The notes below the pieces were generated by a model that was not told the DNA's origin, did no database searches, and worked only from the letters and a program-made list of their open reading frames with translations. A DNA stretch of 64,000 nt from Circinella minor (lineage: Eukaryota > Mucoromycota > Mucoromycetes > Mucorales > Lichtheimiaceae), in assembly GCA_016758965.1 (NCBI GenBank), contig JAEPRB010000129.1:1-64000 (forward strand). Reading direction: 5' to 3'. Within the stretch, counting starts at the first letter, position 1. Every line of letters begins with the position of its first letter. The position numbers were made by a program, and so were the translations under genes. Shown here one piece after another: positions 1 through 9,720 of this stretch.

Positions 1-1069
1 AACATATGTGAATATAGTTGATCTTCTTTATTTAAACTTCTTATACTGATTTATTTGTGATATTAATAATAAAAAGAAGCAGAAACAGAAAGCCGAAAAG
101 AGGGTAACAATACATGTAAAAAAAAAAGACTATGATTATTTGGTAACCGCCCCCCCCCTCAATTTCTTTGCTCCCAAAACTAATTTTAGTATTGGTATAA
201 GTTGTTTTGATATTTGTGGAATTGCCAAAGTTATTTCATTATCTTTAGTTCGCGTTAGTTGGCACACATAATCTTCAGGGCAATCCATCATTACAAGTGA
301 CACGCATAGATCTAAATATTTGATATATATCAGAAATAAATATCAAAGCTATATTCAAGAGAAATCTCTTCACTTACGATTGTGTCAAAAGCCAGCGACT
401 TTCAACTCCCACAGATATTCTTTTTCGTGGTTGACCTTGTGTGCCGCTCGACAGAACATGTCTTTAATTAACTTGGGTAATTTCAACCACTTTTCAAACA
501 ACTCCTTCTTTCCAGCACAAGCCTCATCATACCCGCCATGTTCTGCTACACCATATTCAATTTCTTGCTCGATTAATAAAAGATCAGGTTTCCAAACTGT
601 AATCCAATCGTTTAATCCATTTCCTGATATTGAACGGCTTGTATTGAGTTGTTCTGCAGTTGGAACAAATGTCTTGTCGTTTCTTTTATAAAATAATGAT
701 ATGTCCTCATGAGATTACGTATATAAAGATGAATAAGCGTTGAATGATAATTATAAAAAGCGATATACCTTGTAGCAATAATAGGGGTGTCATCGAATTA
801 TCAATTAATCTCCAAATTCTGGTAATTATATCTTTTTCAAAGATTCCTTGTTGCTTATTAGCAAATCGATCATAGTTCGCTGCGCCCATTGGGCATCAAA
901 TTGGGAATCCTGGTAGTACGGTCCAGCCTCCCATACTGTCTTTAACAAATCATTTATCTCATGCTATATACAATAAATGACAATAAAGTGTCGGTACTAA
1001 AATAATAACGTGAATATCCAAACCCAAAATAGAGTATACATACTTTTTTTTTTTTTTTTTTTTTTTTGA
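1..1069 (-). pseudogene. Decayed copy 1 of the expanded family (truncated by window edge)
   Basis: Read on the minus strand, this stretch is a damaged copy of the gene at 4983-7412. The segment equivalent to its fourth exon lies near 960-770 (residues like WEAGPYYQDSQFDAQWAQRT) and carries stops. The fifth-exon equivalent near 690-390 still reads VWKPDLLLIEQEIEYGVAEH. The sixth-exon equivalent near 315-185 encodes the VMMDCPEDYVC-like stretch. The intact gene's last exon is absent; an unrelated tail shared with the 8.1 kb copy takes its place. The upstream exons are also gone: a run of about 29 T joins exon-4-side sequence to a piece matching the middle of the intact gene's intron 2. The element continues past the left window edge, so its true end is unknown. 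Confidence 0.8.
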
Positions 1070-1100
1070 ATCGGTTGACTATAGACAATTATAAGTTATT

Positions 1101-2042
1101 AATCTTAGTACAATCCGGAATGTAAACGGATTGAGATCTACAGATCTGTCAGGGTTGTTTTTATCCGATTTTATAAGTATGAATTCATGAATCAAAGTTT
1201 TAACAGTATTGTAGTAAAAATAAATAAATAAAAGATGTATTTGAATAAAAAGGATTATGTTTTTTGCATATTGCCTATATTTAAATAGAGGAGTTTAAAA
1301 ACAAATTTAAGTAGTGGCATAAATTTAGAAAAGATTGATTTATTAATCTATCAATGATATGAGCAATTGTTTTGGTTGTGATTTCAAAGAAGATAAACAT
1401 AACAATTATTAGCTATATAATGGGTAATTATATTAATGACCGTAATAATATGTTTCTGTAAGAATAGTATACTATAAAAAAACACTAGATAAAATAAAGT
1501 CCTTTATCATTATTGTGATTAATTCGTTGAAAAAACACACACACACACACGGTTATTTATTTTATTTTTACCCTTTTAATATAGACTATTTACATTATAT
1601 ACAATATTACATATGTTTATTCTTTAATTATCAAAAAAAAAATAGAGTCTACGTTCATCCTTTCCTGAAATACCTTTTTTATATATGTCATTAAGTATAT
1701 CTTCTCTTGGCTCTCACTGTACCTACGTATTGAAGCATGTGGTCCAGCGCTGTATCCATTTGCATTATTGATCTAATATTCTCTATACTTTTTAATGCAT
1801 TGTTTTTATTAATATTTCATCTGCACGTATGAGTTTTATATAAAATGAAAAAAATAATATACATCTTGTTATTTTTTAATATTAAATGGACATATCTTTT
1901 TTTTTTTTTTTACCTAAAGCAGACCAACTAGTGTAATATATTAAGACCCGTACCTTGGAAGGTCCAGCTAGTGACCACAGTAACAAAATTGTACTTTATT
2001 ATTAGTGTGGGGAAGTAAGCGATTGACCACAGTTGAGAGTTA
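1101..2042. other. AT-rich non-genic stretch with a short coding-like scrap
   Basis: No complete gene is visible. A (CA)n microsatellite lies at 1535-1550 and a T-run near 1900. On the minus strand at about 1797-1687, one open stretch reads like a protein C-terminus (NALKSIENIRSIMQMDTALD, then an HMLQYVG-like continuation, then a stop). It could be the last exon of a lost or remote gene. I do not recognise the family. Confidence 0.35.
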
Positions 2043-2168
2043 TGTCACGGATTTTTGGCAACTGCTCCATCATTAGTAAGTTCAGAACAGGTTTTTTCAT
2101 GAGCTAACCATCTCTTAGCAACTGAACGTAACCGTCTCAGTATTAATAAATTGCGTACAAGTAATCTA
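2043..2168 (+). pseudogene. hAT-family transposase C-terminal remnant
   Basis: One frame reads LATAPSLVSSEQVFS, then a stop codon, then ANHLLATERNRLSINKLRTS. This matches the C-terminal dimerisation region of hAT transposases, whose typical pattern is P-x-S-S-E-R-V-F-S followed by a K/R-R-N-R-L-S motif. Only about 40 residues survive and they contain an in-frame stop, so it is a dead fragment. No hAT terminal repeats or 8-bp target duplication were recognised around it. Confidence 0.75.
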
Positions 2169-2352
2169 CGTACATAGATAGTTGATTTATCATCTCGATT
2201 CTTTGACGATTATAAGAAGATTTCGGATGGTGGTAGAGCAATTAGATTACTGTGTGTAGTTGAATAAATAATAATAATAATAATTAAACCAGCTTGTTAG
2301 TATACAGAAATAAGTAGACTAGTTTAATCTTCTTTTTCAAAATCTGGTTTTC

Positions 2353-2428
2353 AAGGATAGGCCAATTGTGTATCAAAGGGTGCTTCGAAAGATAAACCAT
2401 TTGATATTCAACGTGGAGCTTCTGATGA
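2353..2428 (-). repeat. Single inverted unit of the 4.4 kb tandem repeat
   Basis: The reverse complement of this stretch matches one unit of the tandem array at 4428-4670. It has the same order of blocks: GAAGCTCCACGTTGAATATC-like, then a TATCTTTCGAAG-like block, then GGCCTATCC. Similarity seems to continue outward on both sides, making this and the 4.4 kb array an inverted pair about 2 kb apart. Confidence 0.7.
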
Positions 2429-3099
2429 GTCCTCATGTTTGTGATTTTCTCTAATTGCTTGTATGATTAAATAAGGGAATGGCTAGGGGCGGGCCAATTT
2501 TGACTACCATCTTAATAGGATGGCGCCTCCTTCGCCTACGCTTCTTTTTTAGGTTACTAAAAATCTTCACAATCTCAATACGTAACAATTATTAACAATA
2601 TACGTATTTAACGTATTGTGTCAATTAAACATATAGTTACTTTCTCTTCTACCCATATAATATACTCCAAAATCGCTGAAGCAAAAAATACAAAAGAATG
2701 CTAATATAAAAGAAATTATAATGGAACTATACAAAGAAGTCAATAACAAAGGAGCGCAGCAGTATGGCATAGATCAAAAAATGGTACTAAATGTAGGGAT
2801 ATACTAATAATAATAGATTATGTTTGTGTGAAAAAATAAAAGAAATTACAGTATCATACATATAAATTATAATTTAGAATGAGTGGAGTTATAAGAACGG
2901 TTGCATGATGTACACATACACATGAGCACGAATAGATATACGTAAAGTTTTATCTAAATATATGATATATAATAGAGATATTTGCTAATTATTTACGATT
3001 ATATATAGAAAAATAAATATGACATTATTCTAGATTGTACGCTTTTGTCTGCTATATCATTATTATCAATCAGCCCTTAAAAACATTTGATTTGCTTTA
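2429..3099. other. Non-genic sequence between repeats
   Basis: Very AT-rich sequence with no open frame of note and no recognisable protein similarity. The first 50 bases still resemble, in inverted orientation, the flank of the tandem array near 4380-4425. Confidence 0.4.
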
Positions 3100-3557
3100 C
3101 AGCGTTGGAAGTTTAATTTGGCCATCCAAAATAAAAATGAGCGATGATTTTAAAAGTGAGCCTCAATCTCCAAATTAAGCTGTTTGATAAAATCGAGCTA
3201 GTGAACCTTAAAAAATGAGCCATAGCAAGCAAATTTAAGCTACTGGTCCACAAAAATGGGATGGTCACAAATTTGAGCCTAAGATTGTCAAGCTTGGATC
3301 AAGCATTCATTGGCCTTTTGGGACCATGGTTTCAGGTGAAAAATGATTATAAAAAATACATTTACTATATAGTTATTTCTTTAAATATAAATAAATATAA
3401 ATAACAAACATCGTTACGTTTCATTTGGATCATATTCATTTTTATTATCTGGTAGTTTATATTCATTTGATACAGCCCAATACCAAAATTAGATAGCCCA
3501 TTTTCAAAACTATGGCTCATTTTTATTTTGCATCGTCTAATTTAACTTCCAACGCTG
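3100..3557. mobile_element. MITE with long terminal inverted repeats and TA duplication
   Basis: The left end begins CAGCGTTGGAAGTTTAATTT and the right end is its near-perfect inverse (AATTTAACTTCCAACGCTG). Both ends continue with an AAAATAAAAATGAGC-type inner block. A TA dinucleotide flanks each side (3098-3099 and 3558-3559). The 458-bp interior has no coding capacity. TA duplication with a CAG start suggests a non-autonomous Tc1/mariner-superfamily element. Confidence 0.8.
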
Positions 3558-4427
3558 TAAGTTATACTCACTTTCACACCTTCTTATTGTCACAAAAAAA
3601 ATCAGAGTGAAAAATTTTATTAACGGGGTTCCACTGTATTCATAATGGAATAAAGATCATGACCACAATTATAATATATATGTCACATAAAGAAAAAAGA
3701 AGCAATTTGAGAGGCAATTGAGAGGGTGGATATGTCATTTGGAACTGTGAAAAAGCATACCCTTGCTGAAGGCTTGAACCATTTTGGGAAAATCAACGTC
3801 AACGTAGGTAACATAAAGCAGCTGAAAGCAGTCATTAAAGTTAAAGCGGTGATTATAAAAAAAAATCCCCACAATCCTCGTACATTACAGCTATAGGTGC
3901 AGACGTCGAAGTTGACAACCGAAAACAATTTGTGAGCCAAAAATGTAGTAATAGTAGAACGAACTTGGTTAAGAAATCTCCAAGGAACGAACACAAACCG
4001 GATACTATGGCATCTTCTACAATCCAATCCTCCCCAACCAAGCTATAATCCATAATCTACCTAGTTAGGTTGAACGAGGAGAATATTCGATGTGAAGTTC
4101 CACTGGAACGAATGGTTCTTTTAATTATTCGTACCCAAGTCATCGTATTTATAATCATACCTTTAGCAAGTTGGTAGTATACATCGATGTTATCGTTATT
4201 TGCTTCTGAATAGCTTTGTCTAATCATAGGGCTCGTTCCCTTCTAGTATGTATATAGCTTACCATTATCATCTTTGCAGTGTGTTTATTGGAAAAATAAA
4301 AACTCACACTAAACCAGTTACACTAAAAAAATAAAGTAAAGTCATTAGAAAGGGAGTTTGACAAAAATATTAAAGCTATTTAATCATAGAAGTAATTTAG
4401 GGAAAATCGCAAACATAAAGACTCATC
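3558..4427. other. Non-genic stretch with possible coding relic
   Basis: On the plus strand, about 3718-4040 has a patchy open frame (for example LAEGLNHFGKINVNVGNIKQ, later VERTWLRNLQGTNTNRI) interrupted by stops. This looks like an old coding relic, perhaps of a transposon, but I cannot assign a family. The opposite-strand open frames across the same bases look like shadows. Nothing else is recognisable. Confidence 0.3.
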
Positions 4428-4670
4428 AGAAGTTCCACGTTGAATAACAAACGGCCTATCTTTCGAAGTTCCCTTTGATACCCAATTGGCCTATCCTTAA
4501 GTACAGATGTTCACTCGGAAGTTCCACGTTGTACATCAAACGGCCTATCTTTCGAAGTTCCCTTTGATACCCAATTGGCCTATCCTTAAGTAATGTCTAC
4601 GCAGAAGTTCCACGTTGTATATCAAACAGCTTATCTTCCAAAGTTCCCTTGATACCAATTGGCCTATCCC
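4428..4670 (+). repeat. Three-unit tandem repeat, period about 86-89 bp
   Basis: Units begin at about 4428, 4517 and 4603. Each carries GAAGTTCCACGTTG, then ATCAAACGGCCTATCTTTCG, then a GAAGTTCCCTTTGATA-type block, then AATTGGCCTATCC. Units 1 and 2 are nearly identical; unit 3 is more diverged and slightly shorter. Each unit also contains an internal echo (GAAGTTCC twice, GGCCTATC twice). An inverted single unit lies at 2353-2428, so this may be a subterminal repeat of a degenerate transposon spanning 2.35-4.69 kb. Confidence 0.8.
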
Positions 4671-4982
4671 TTGTAAATAAGATTTTGTAAAAAAAATAAA
4701 GATTTGTAAACAAGTTATTTTCTGTGTATTGTAATTAGACCACTAGTTGTTATTACGTGACGAGTAATTATCGATTTCAAAGTCCAACAACAAATAAAAT
4801 AAAACCGGCCGGTAACAATTTATGTTTCTAATGACAACGTTAACCATGGCAACGCGCAATTCAGATACTGAAAGGCACAGAAACAAATGCCGTGAAGGTA
4901 ATTTTAGTAGCTTGTGAAAACTTTTATTAAAAAAAAGTTTTCACACTGAAGAAAAGAGAATCGACTATTGATTGAAACCAAA
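4671..4982 (+). other. Upstream region of the intact family gene
   Basis: This 312-base gap precedes the ATG at 4983. It holds A-rich tracts, including a run just before the start, and no clear TATA box. I see no other feature. Confidence 0.3.
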
Positions 4983-7412
4983 ATGCACGACTTAACTTTG
5001 ATAGAAATTGAGAAGTATATTAAGGAACATCACAGCACTGGCAATGATATTGCATTTGCTTCTTTTCTATCGGAAAACAACGCGTTTGTTATTGAAAATT
5101 CCTATGGATTATCTGATTACAAGAGCTTCTGGACAAATTTGTTTGGAGAAGTAGTTGCAACTCTTAATGTTAAAACGGTAAAAAAAAAGAAACTAGTTGA
5201 GTTTGAAAAACAAAAACAAAAACTCACTTAAAACACAACTATGCAATAGGTACGAGGTCGTATCAATTGGGGATTGGTGGAAGAAGGCATTAATGGTGAA
5301 GATGAAGCAGCTGGCTCAACTCCGAAGTTAGCATCAACATCTAGCAAGAAGGTAAAGCACTATACAAGCCTAACATTCTAATATACTTATTGTACAGGAT
5401 TTCGCAATCACTTCCAGACACAACCCTCAATTTTTCCACTTATAAGAGTAATTTTGTTTGTTTACGAGAGCATTTTTTTACGCTTAAAATATGTCATTTT
5501 GTTTGCTTATGATCGTAATTGTTTTCGCGTTTGATATGTTATTGTTTTCGCTTATGATGAAAAAGTTTATTCGCCATGGTAGTACTTTTTTTCGCTGATG
5601 ATGGGTAATTTTTTTCGCTTTTGGGCACTTGGTCAATCCCATGAAAGCAGGTGTATCATATACGAAAGCAATTTTGAGTTCAGTCGCAAAACTCCCACCC
5701 CTATTAGTTGTGTAGATCTCCCAAGCTTCATAAGTGAATTTTCTTAGTCCTTAAAAGCGAAAAAAAAATTGAGAGTTGTGTCCGGAAATGAATGTAAAAT
5801 GTGTATCTTGCTTTCAGGCCACTAACTTATAATTGTCTATAGTCAACTGATTCAAAAAAAAGTGTTTCCGCACTATTAACAATTGATCAGATCAATCTTT
5901 TTAAAGAAAAGTTCGGTTCCATGAAAGATGAAGAAAAATGGATGGTTGACGGTGATTTTGTGGAAAATAAAATGTTTGAGTATGGGTTGACCTTGACGCA
6001 TGAACAGTAAGTGTTGATTCTTGAACAGTAAATGTTGACCCATGATACTGTGGTTACGTAATGTTTTATTTTCAACTCGATTTATAAAATTTTAGCTCTG
6101 TCCATTCGTTTATATTGGATCTTGAAGACACGTGTTGGGAAGATATTTTTTCTTCGACTCAACTTGAGTATTTGAAGAAACACAAATGTGAACCACTTCC
6201 AACTGCCTCAAGCGAAGTGCTTGATTTTTTCCATTTATTTCATAAAAAAGTATGTATGTTCTATTTTGGGTTTGAGTATTCACTTTATTATTTTAGTACC
6301 GACACTTTATTGTCATTTATTGTATATAGCATGAGATAAGTGATTTGTTAAAGACAGCATGGGAGGCTGGACCGTACTATCAGGATTCCCAATTTGATGC
6401 CCAATGGGCGCAGCGAACAATGATTGATTTGTTAACAGCATACAAGTACGGTGTCATTGACCAAATTGCAACAAGCAATTCTGAAAAAGATTTAATCACC
6501 AGAATTTGGAGATTAATTGATACAGTATTTGATAACACCGGTATCATTGCTACAAGGTATACCATTTTTTACAATTATGACTCAACGCTTATCCATATTT
6601 ATATACGTAGTTTCATGATGACATATCATTATTTTACAAAAGGAACGACAAGACATGTGTTGCAACTGCTGAACGAATTAATGCAAGTCGCTCGGTATCC
6701 GGAAACGGACTGAACGGATGGATAACAGCTTGGAAACCTGACCTATTATTAATTAAGCAAGAAATTGAATATGGTGTAGCAGAACACGGTGGGTATGATG
6801 AGGCTTGTGCTGGAAAGAAGGAGTTGTTCGAAAAGTGGTTGAAATTACCAAAGTTAATTAAAGACATGTTCTGTCGAGCGGCACGCAAGGTCAACCACGA
6901 AAAAGAATATCTGCGAGAGTTGAAAATCGCTGGCTTTTGCCACAATCGTAAGTGTAAAGATTTTTCTTGAATGTAGTTTTGGTATCCATTTCTGATACAT
7001 ATCAAATATTTAGATTTACGCGTGTCACTGGTAATGATGGATTGCCCAGAAGGTTACGTGTGCCGACTAACACGAACTAAAGACTATGAAATACCTTTGT
7101 CGATTCCACAAATATCAAAACGACTTATACCAATACTAAAATTAGTTTTAGGCGCAAAGGTATTTCTTACTCATTGACGCTTTAATATTTGATTCTTACT
7201 GATAACCCGCTTTATTATAGGCAATGATTTTAAAGAATGTTTTTTTGTTGGAATTTGGTCCTGAAAGACAATCAGATGATGAGCTCTCTGAAGAGCCATG
7301 TTTCATCGTTCATGAACAAAGCACAAGCTCACAAATCTTTTTACCAACATCTTTGAATTCACCCGCTTCTCAGAGCAAAAAACGAAAAACTAGTGAAGGA
7401 ACAGAAAATTAG
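4983..7412 (+). CDS. Intact eight-exon member of an expanded fungal family; PD-(D/E)XK-like motif region
   Basis: I model exons 4983-5177, 5250-5351, 5891-6006, 6096-6249, 6330-6556, 6643-6947, 7014-7159 and 7221-7412. All introns are GT-AG, and the phases join into an open frame of about 478 aa. The start is the first ATG of the open stretch. Visible blocks are a helical N-terminus with a K-rich patch, INWGLVEEGINGED, HSFILDLEDTCWEDIF, WEAGPYYQDSQFDAQWAQRT, DLITRIWRLIDTVFDN, a central WKPDLLLIKQEIEYGVAEHG (around residues 295-313), VSLVMMDCPEGYVCRL, and a polar tail ending in KKRK (a possible nuclear signal). The PD...E-x-E-Y-G-x-x-E spacing recalls PD-(D/E)XK nucleases, but the family is not one I can name and activity is unproven. 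Relatives in this window are all broken; this one has no stop or frameshift. Confidence 0.75.
5408..5791. mobile_element. MITE-like insert in intron 2 of the family gene
   Basis: The left end TCACTTCCAGACACAACCCT (continuing CAATTTTT) is mirrored at the right by AAAAATTGAGAGTTGTGTCC then GGAAATGA. This gives terminal inverted repeats of about 27 bp around 384 bp. The interior repeats TTTTCGCTTATGATG-like words several times and has no coding capacity. It accounts for most of the unusual 539-nt length of the intron at 5352-5890; the gene's other introns are 60-90 nt. I could not fix a target-site duplication. Confidence 0.65.
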
Positions 7413-7690
7413 TATGAAGACAAGAGTCTGCGTTTTCAACCAACCATACACACGCATAAACTTGATGGTATATATATATCTAGTATTACTATTATTACAC
7501 CTTGTCTTGCCACTTATATACCATTTACTTTATTATTCTTTTCTTCGTTGTCTTTCTCGCTCTCTCCTCTCTCTCTCCTCTCTCTCCACACGTCTTTTTT
7601 TTTACCACTTTAAATGACTCATTATATCCTTTTCTTCTTTATCTTCTCCTCCTGCTATTTTTTTTATTATGCTTTTTCAACATACGTTAT

Positions 7691-7733
<43 letters not shown>

Positions 7734-8116
7734 GCTTTTACCATTGTCTCTTTCTTTTTTTTTATTTCCTCTCATATTTCTGTTTATATTCAACTATACA
7801 GTATATTTATATATACTTATATTATCCACTCCCCCTCATCAAGCACATTATTTTTTTTTCTATCTTTGTTATCTCGAAATTTCATTTATTCAATCTACAA
7901 ATATCAGCTCTTTTTTTTGACTTTGTTGACTTGTTGACTTTGGGTTATATAAATGGATATTGATAACGAACAAAATTTTGCCAAATGGATTATTTATTGT
8001 TTAATATAAAGTTAATAGTACATTAATACTATTATATATTTTCACATTTAGGATGTTCGAATATTAAAGTATATATGAGGGATACGTACATAATAGTCTG
8101 ACATTATTTTATTGAA
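7413..8116. other. 3' flank with simple repeats
   Basis: Directly downstream of the family gene this is a pyrimidine-rich tract with TCTC-rich blocks at 7555-7590. A (CA)n-(TA)n microsatellite lies at 7690-7733, with T-runs elsewhere. Open frames across it are low-complexity and not credible genes. Confidence 0.5.
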
Positions 8117-9720
8117 CATATGTGAATATAGTTGATCTTCTTTATTTAAACTTCTTATACTGATTTATTTGTGATATTAATAATAAAAAGAAGCAGAAAC
8201 AGAAAGCCGAAAAGAGGGTAACAATACATGTAAAAAAAAAAAGACTATGATTATTTGGTAACCGCCCCCCCCTCAATTTCTTTGCTCCCAAAACTAATTT
8301 TAGTATTGGTATAAGTCGTTTTGATATTTGTGGAATTGCCAAAGTTATTTCATTATCTTTAGTTCGCGTTAGTTGGCACACATAATCTTCAGGGCAATCC
8401 ATCATTACAAGTGACACGCATAGATCTAAATATTTGATATATATCAGAAATAAATATCAAAGCTATATTCAAGAGAAATCTCTTCACTTGCGATTGTGGC
8501 GTACCGCTCGACAGAGCATGTCTTCAATTAATTTGGGTAATTTCAGCCAACTCCTTCTTTCCAGCGCAAGCCTCATCATACCCCCCCTGTTCTGCTACAC
8601 CATATTCAATTTCTTGCTTGAATAATAAAAGATCGGTTTTCCAAGCTGTTACCCATCCGTTCACCCCGTTTCCTGATATGGAGTGTAATAGCGCATGACC
8701 AACTATTGTATACTTACAATCGGGTTCTGTCAGTCAGTATGCGGAAGCGTAATTATAGGCAGTAGGTAGGAATGAAAAGGGGGCTCGAGAATATATATGA
8801 TTAAAAACGAATACTGTTTCCTGGTTATCAGGAAACTCTTTATTTATATACGTCGAAATATCAGGGGCTAATTTACGTCTATAAACTAATATATATCTAA
8901 TATCAATGATCAACATTTCTATATAGGATAACTATCCTAGTATTTCTATATCCAACCATGTGCTCAACCATGCTATCGTCTATCCTTAGTATTCCGCGGA
9001 TAAGCATGTAGATCAACAACCTTATGGTTGAATATATCGTCGTAATGGTCTTACACCATTACATAGAACGACCTGCGTTAAGTCGTTCCGCAGTTACAAC
9101 ACATGCCTTGTCGTTTCTTTTGTAAATTAATGATATGTCGTCATGAGATGAAGTGTATAAATATGAACAAGCGTTGAAACATATGATAGCTATAAAAAAA
9201 CAATATACCTTGTAGCGACAATACCGGTATTATCGAATACTGTAATCAATTAATCTCCAAATTCTGGTGATTAAGTCTCTTTCGGAATTGCTTATTGCAA
9301 TTTGTTCAATGATACCATACTTTTAAGCTGTTAGCAAGTCGATCATCGTTCGCTGTGCCCATTGGGTATCAAACTGGGAATCTTCGTGATATGGTCCAGC
9401 CTCCCATGCTGCCCTTAACAAATCGTTTATATCGTGCTATACAATAAATGACAATAAAGTGTTGGTACTAAAATAATAAAGCGAATATTCAAACCCAAAA
9501 CAGAGCTAACATACTTTTTTTTGAAATAAATGGAAAAAATGAAGGACTTCCCTTGAAGCAGTTGGAAGCGGTTCACATTTATGTTTCTCTTGCTTCCCCG
9601 CCCTCGCAATCTTCTTTCCCACATTCGCGGTATACCACCTCCAAACCATCATTCATGACTACCATGTCTGGGCGCAAAGAACGATGCCGGTCATCTATAG
9701 CGTTTAGGCCACTCACTTCA
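8117..9720 (-). pseudogene. Decayed, mosaic copy 3 of the expanded family
   Basis: On the minus strand, 9720-9600 reads DDRHRSLRPDMVVMNDGLEV and belongs to the second subfamily (compare 17500-17625). It is joined directly to KCEPLPTASREVLHFFHLFQ, which belongs to the first subfamily's third exon (compare 6175-6249). Then follow equivalents of exon 4 (about 9440-9225, with stops), exon 5 (split by a solo LTR and with internal deletion) and exon 6 (about 8415-8280, VMMDCPEDYVCQLTRTKDNE). The tail from about 8117 to 8270 is almost identical to positions 1-155 and replaces the normal last exon. It is a chimeric pseudogene. Confidence 0.8.
8684..9063 (-). mobile_element. Solo LTR (380 bp) inserted in pseudogene copy 3
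   Basis: The ends are TGTAAT...ATTACA. The pseudogene resumes on the far side exactly where the intact gene's sequence predicts, so the insertion limits are well defined. The flanking 5-mers TGGAG and TAGAA fit a decayed 5-bp target duplication. In minus orientation a TATATAAATAAAGAG promoter-like block lies in the middle. Related copies are at 32781-32950, 47021-47383 and 48230-48560. No internal gag/pol region remains, so the retrotransposon class (copia or gypsy) is undecided. Confidence 0.7.

Noticed and set aside
3683..4053. Two overlapping minus-strand open frames of 66-114 codons
   Set aside because: They overlap each other in different frames, have no recognisable domain, and the opposite strand has better coding-like texture.
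7502..7963. Long hydrophobic open frames downstream of the family gene
   Set aside because: They translate CT- and CA/TA-repeat DNA; the His-Thr and Tyr-Ile runs are microsatellite products.
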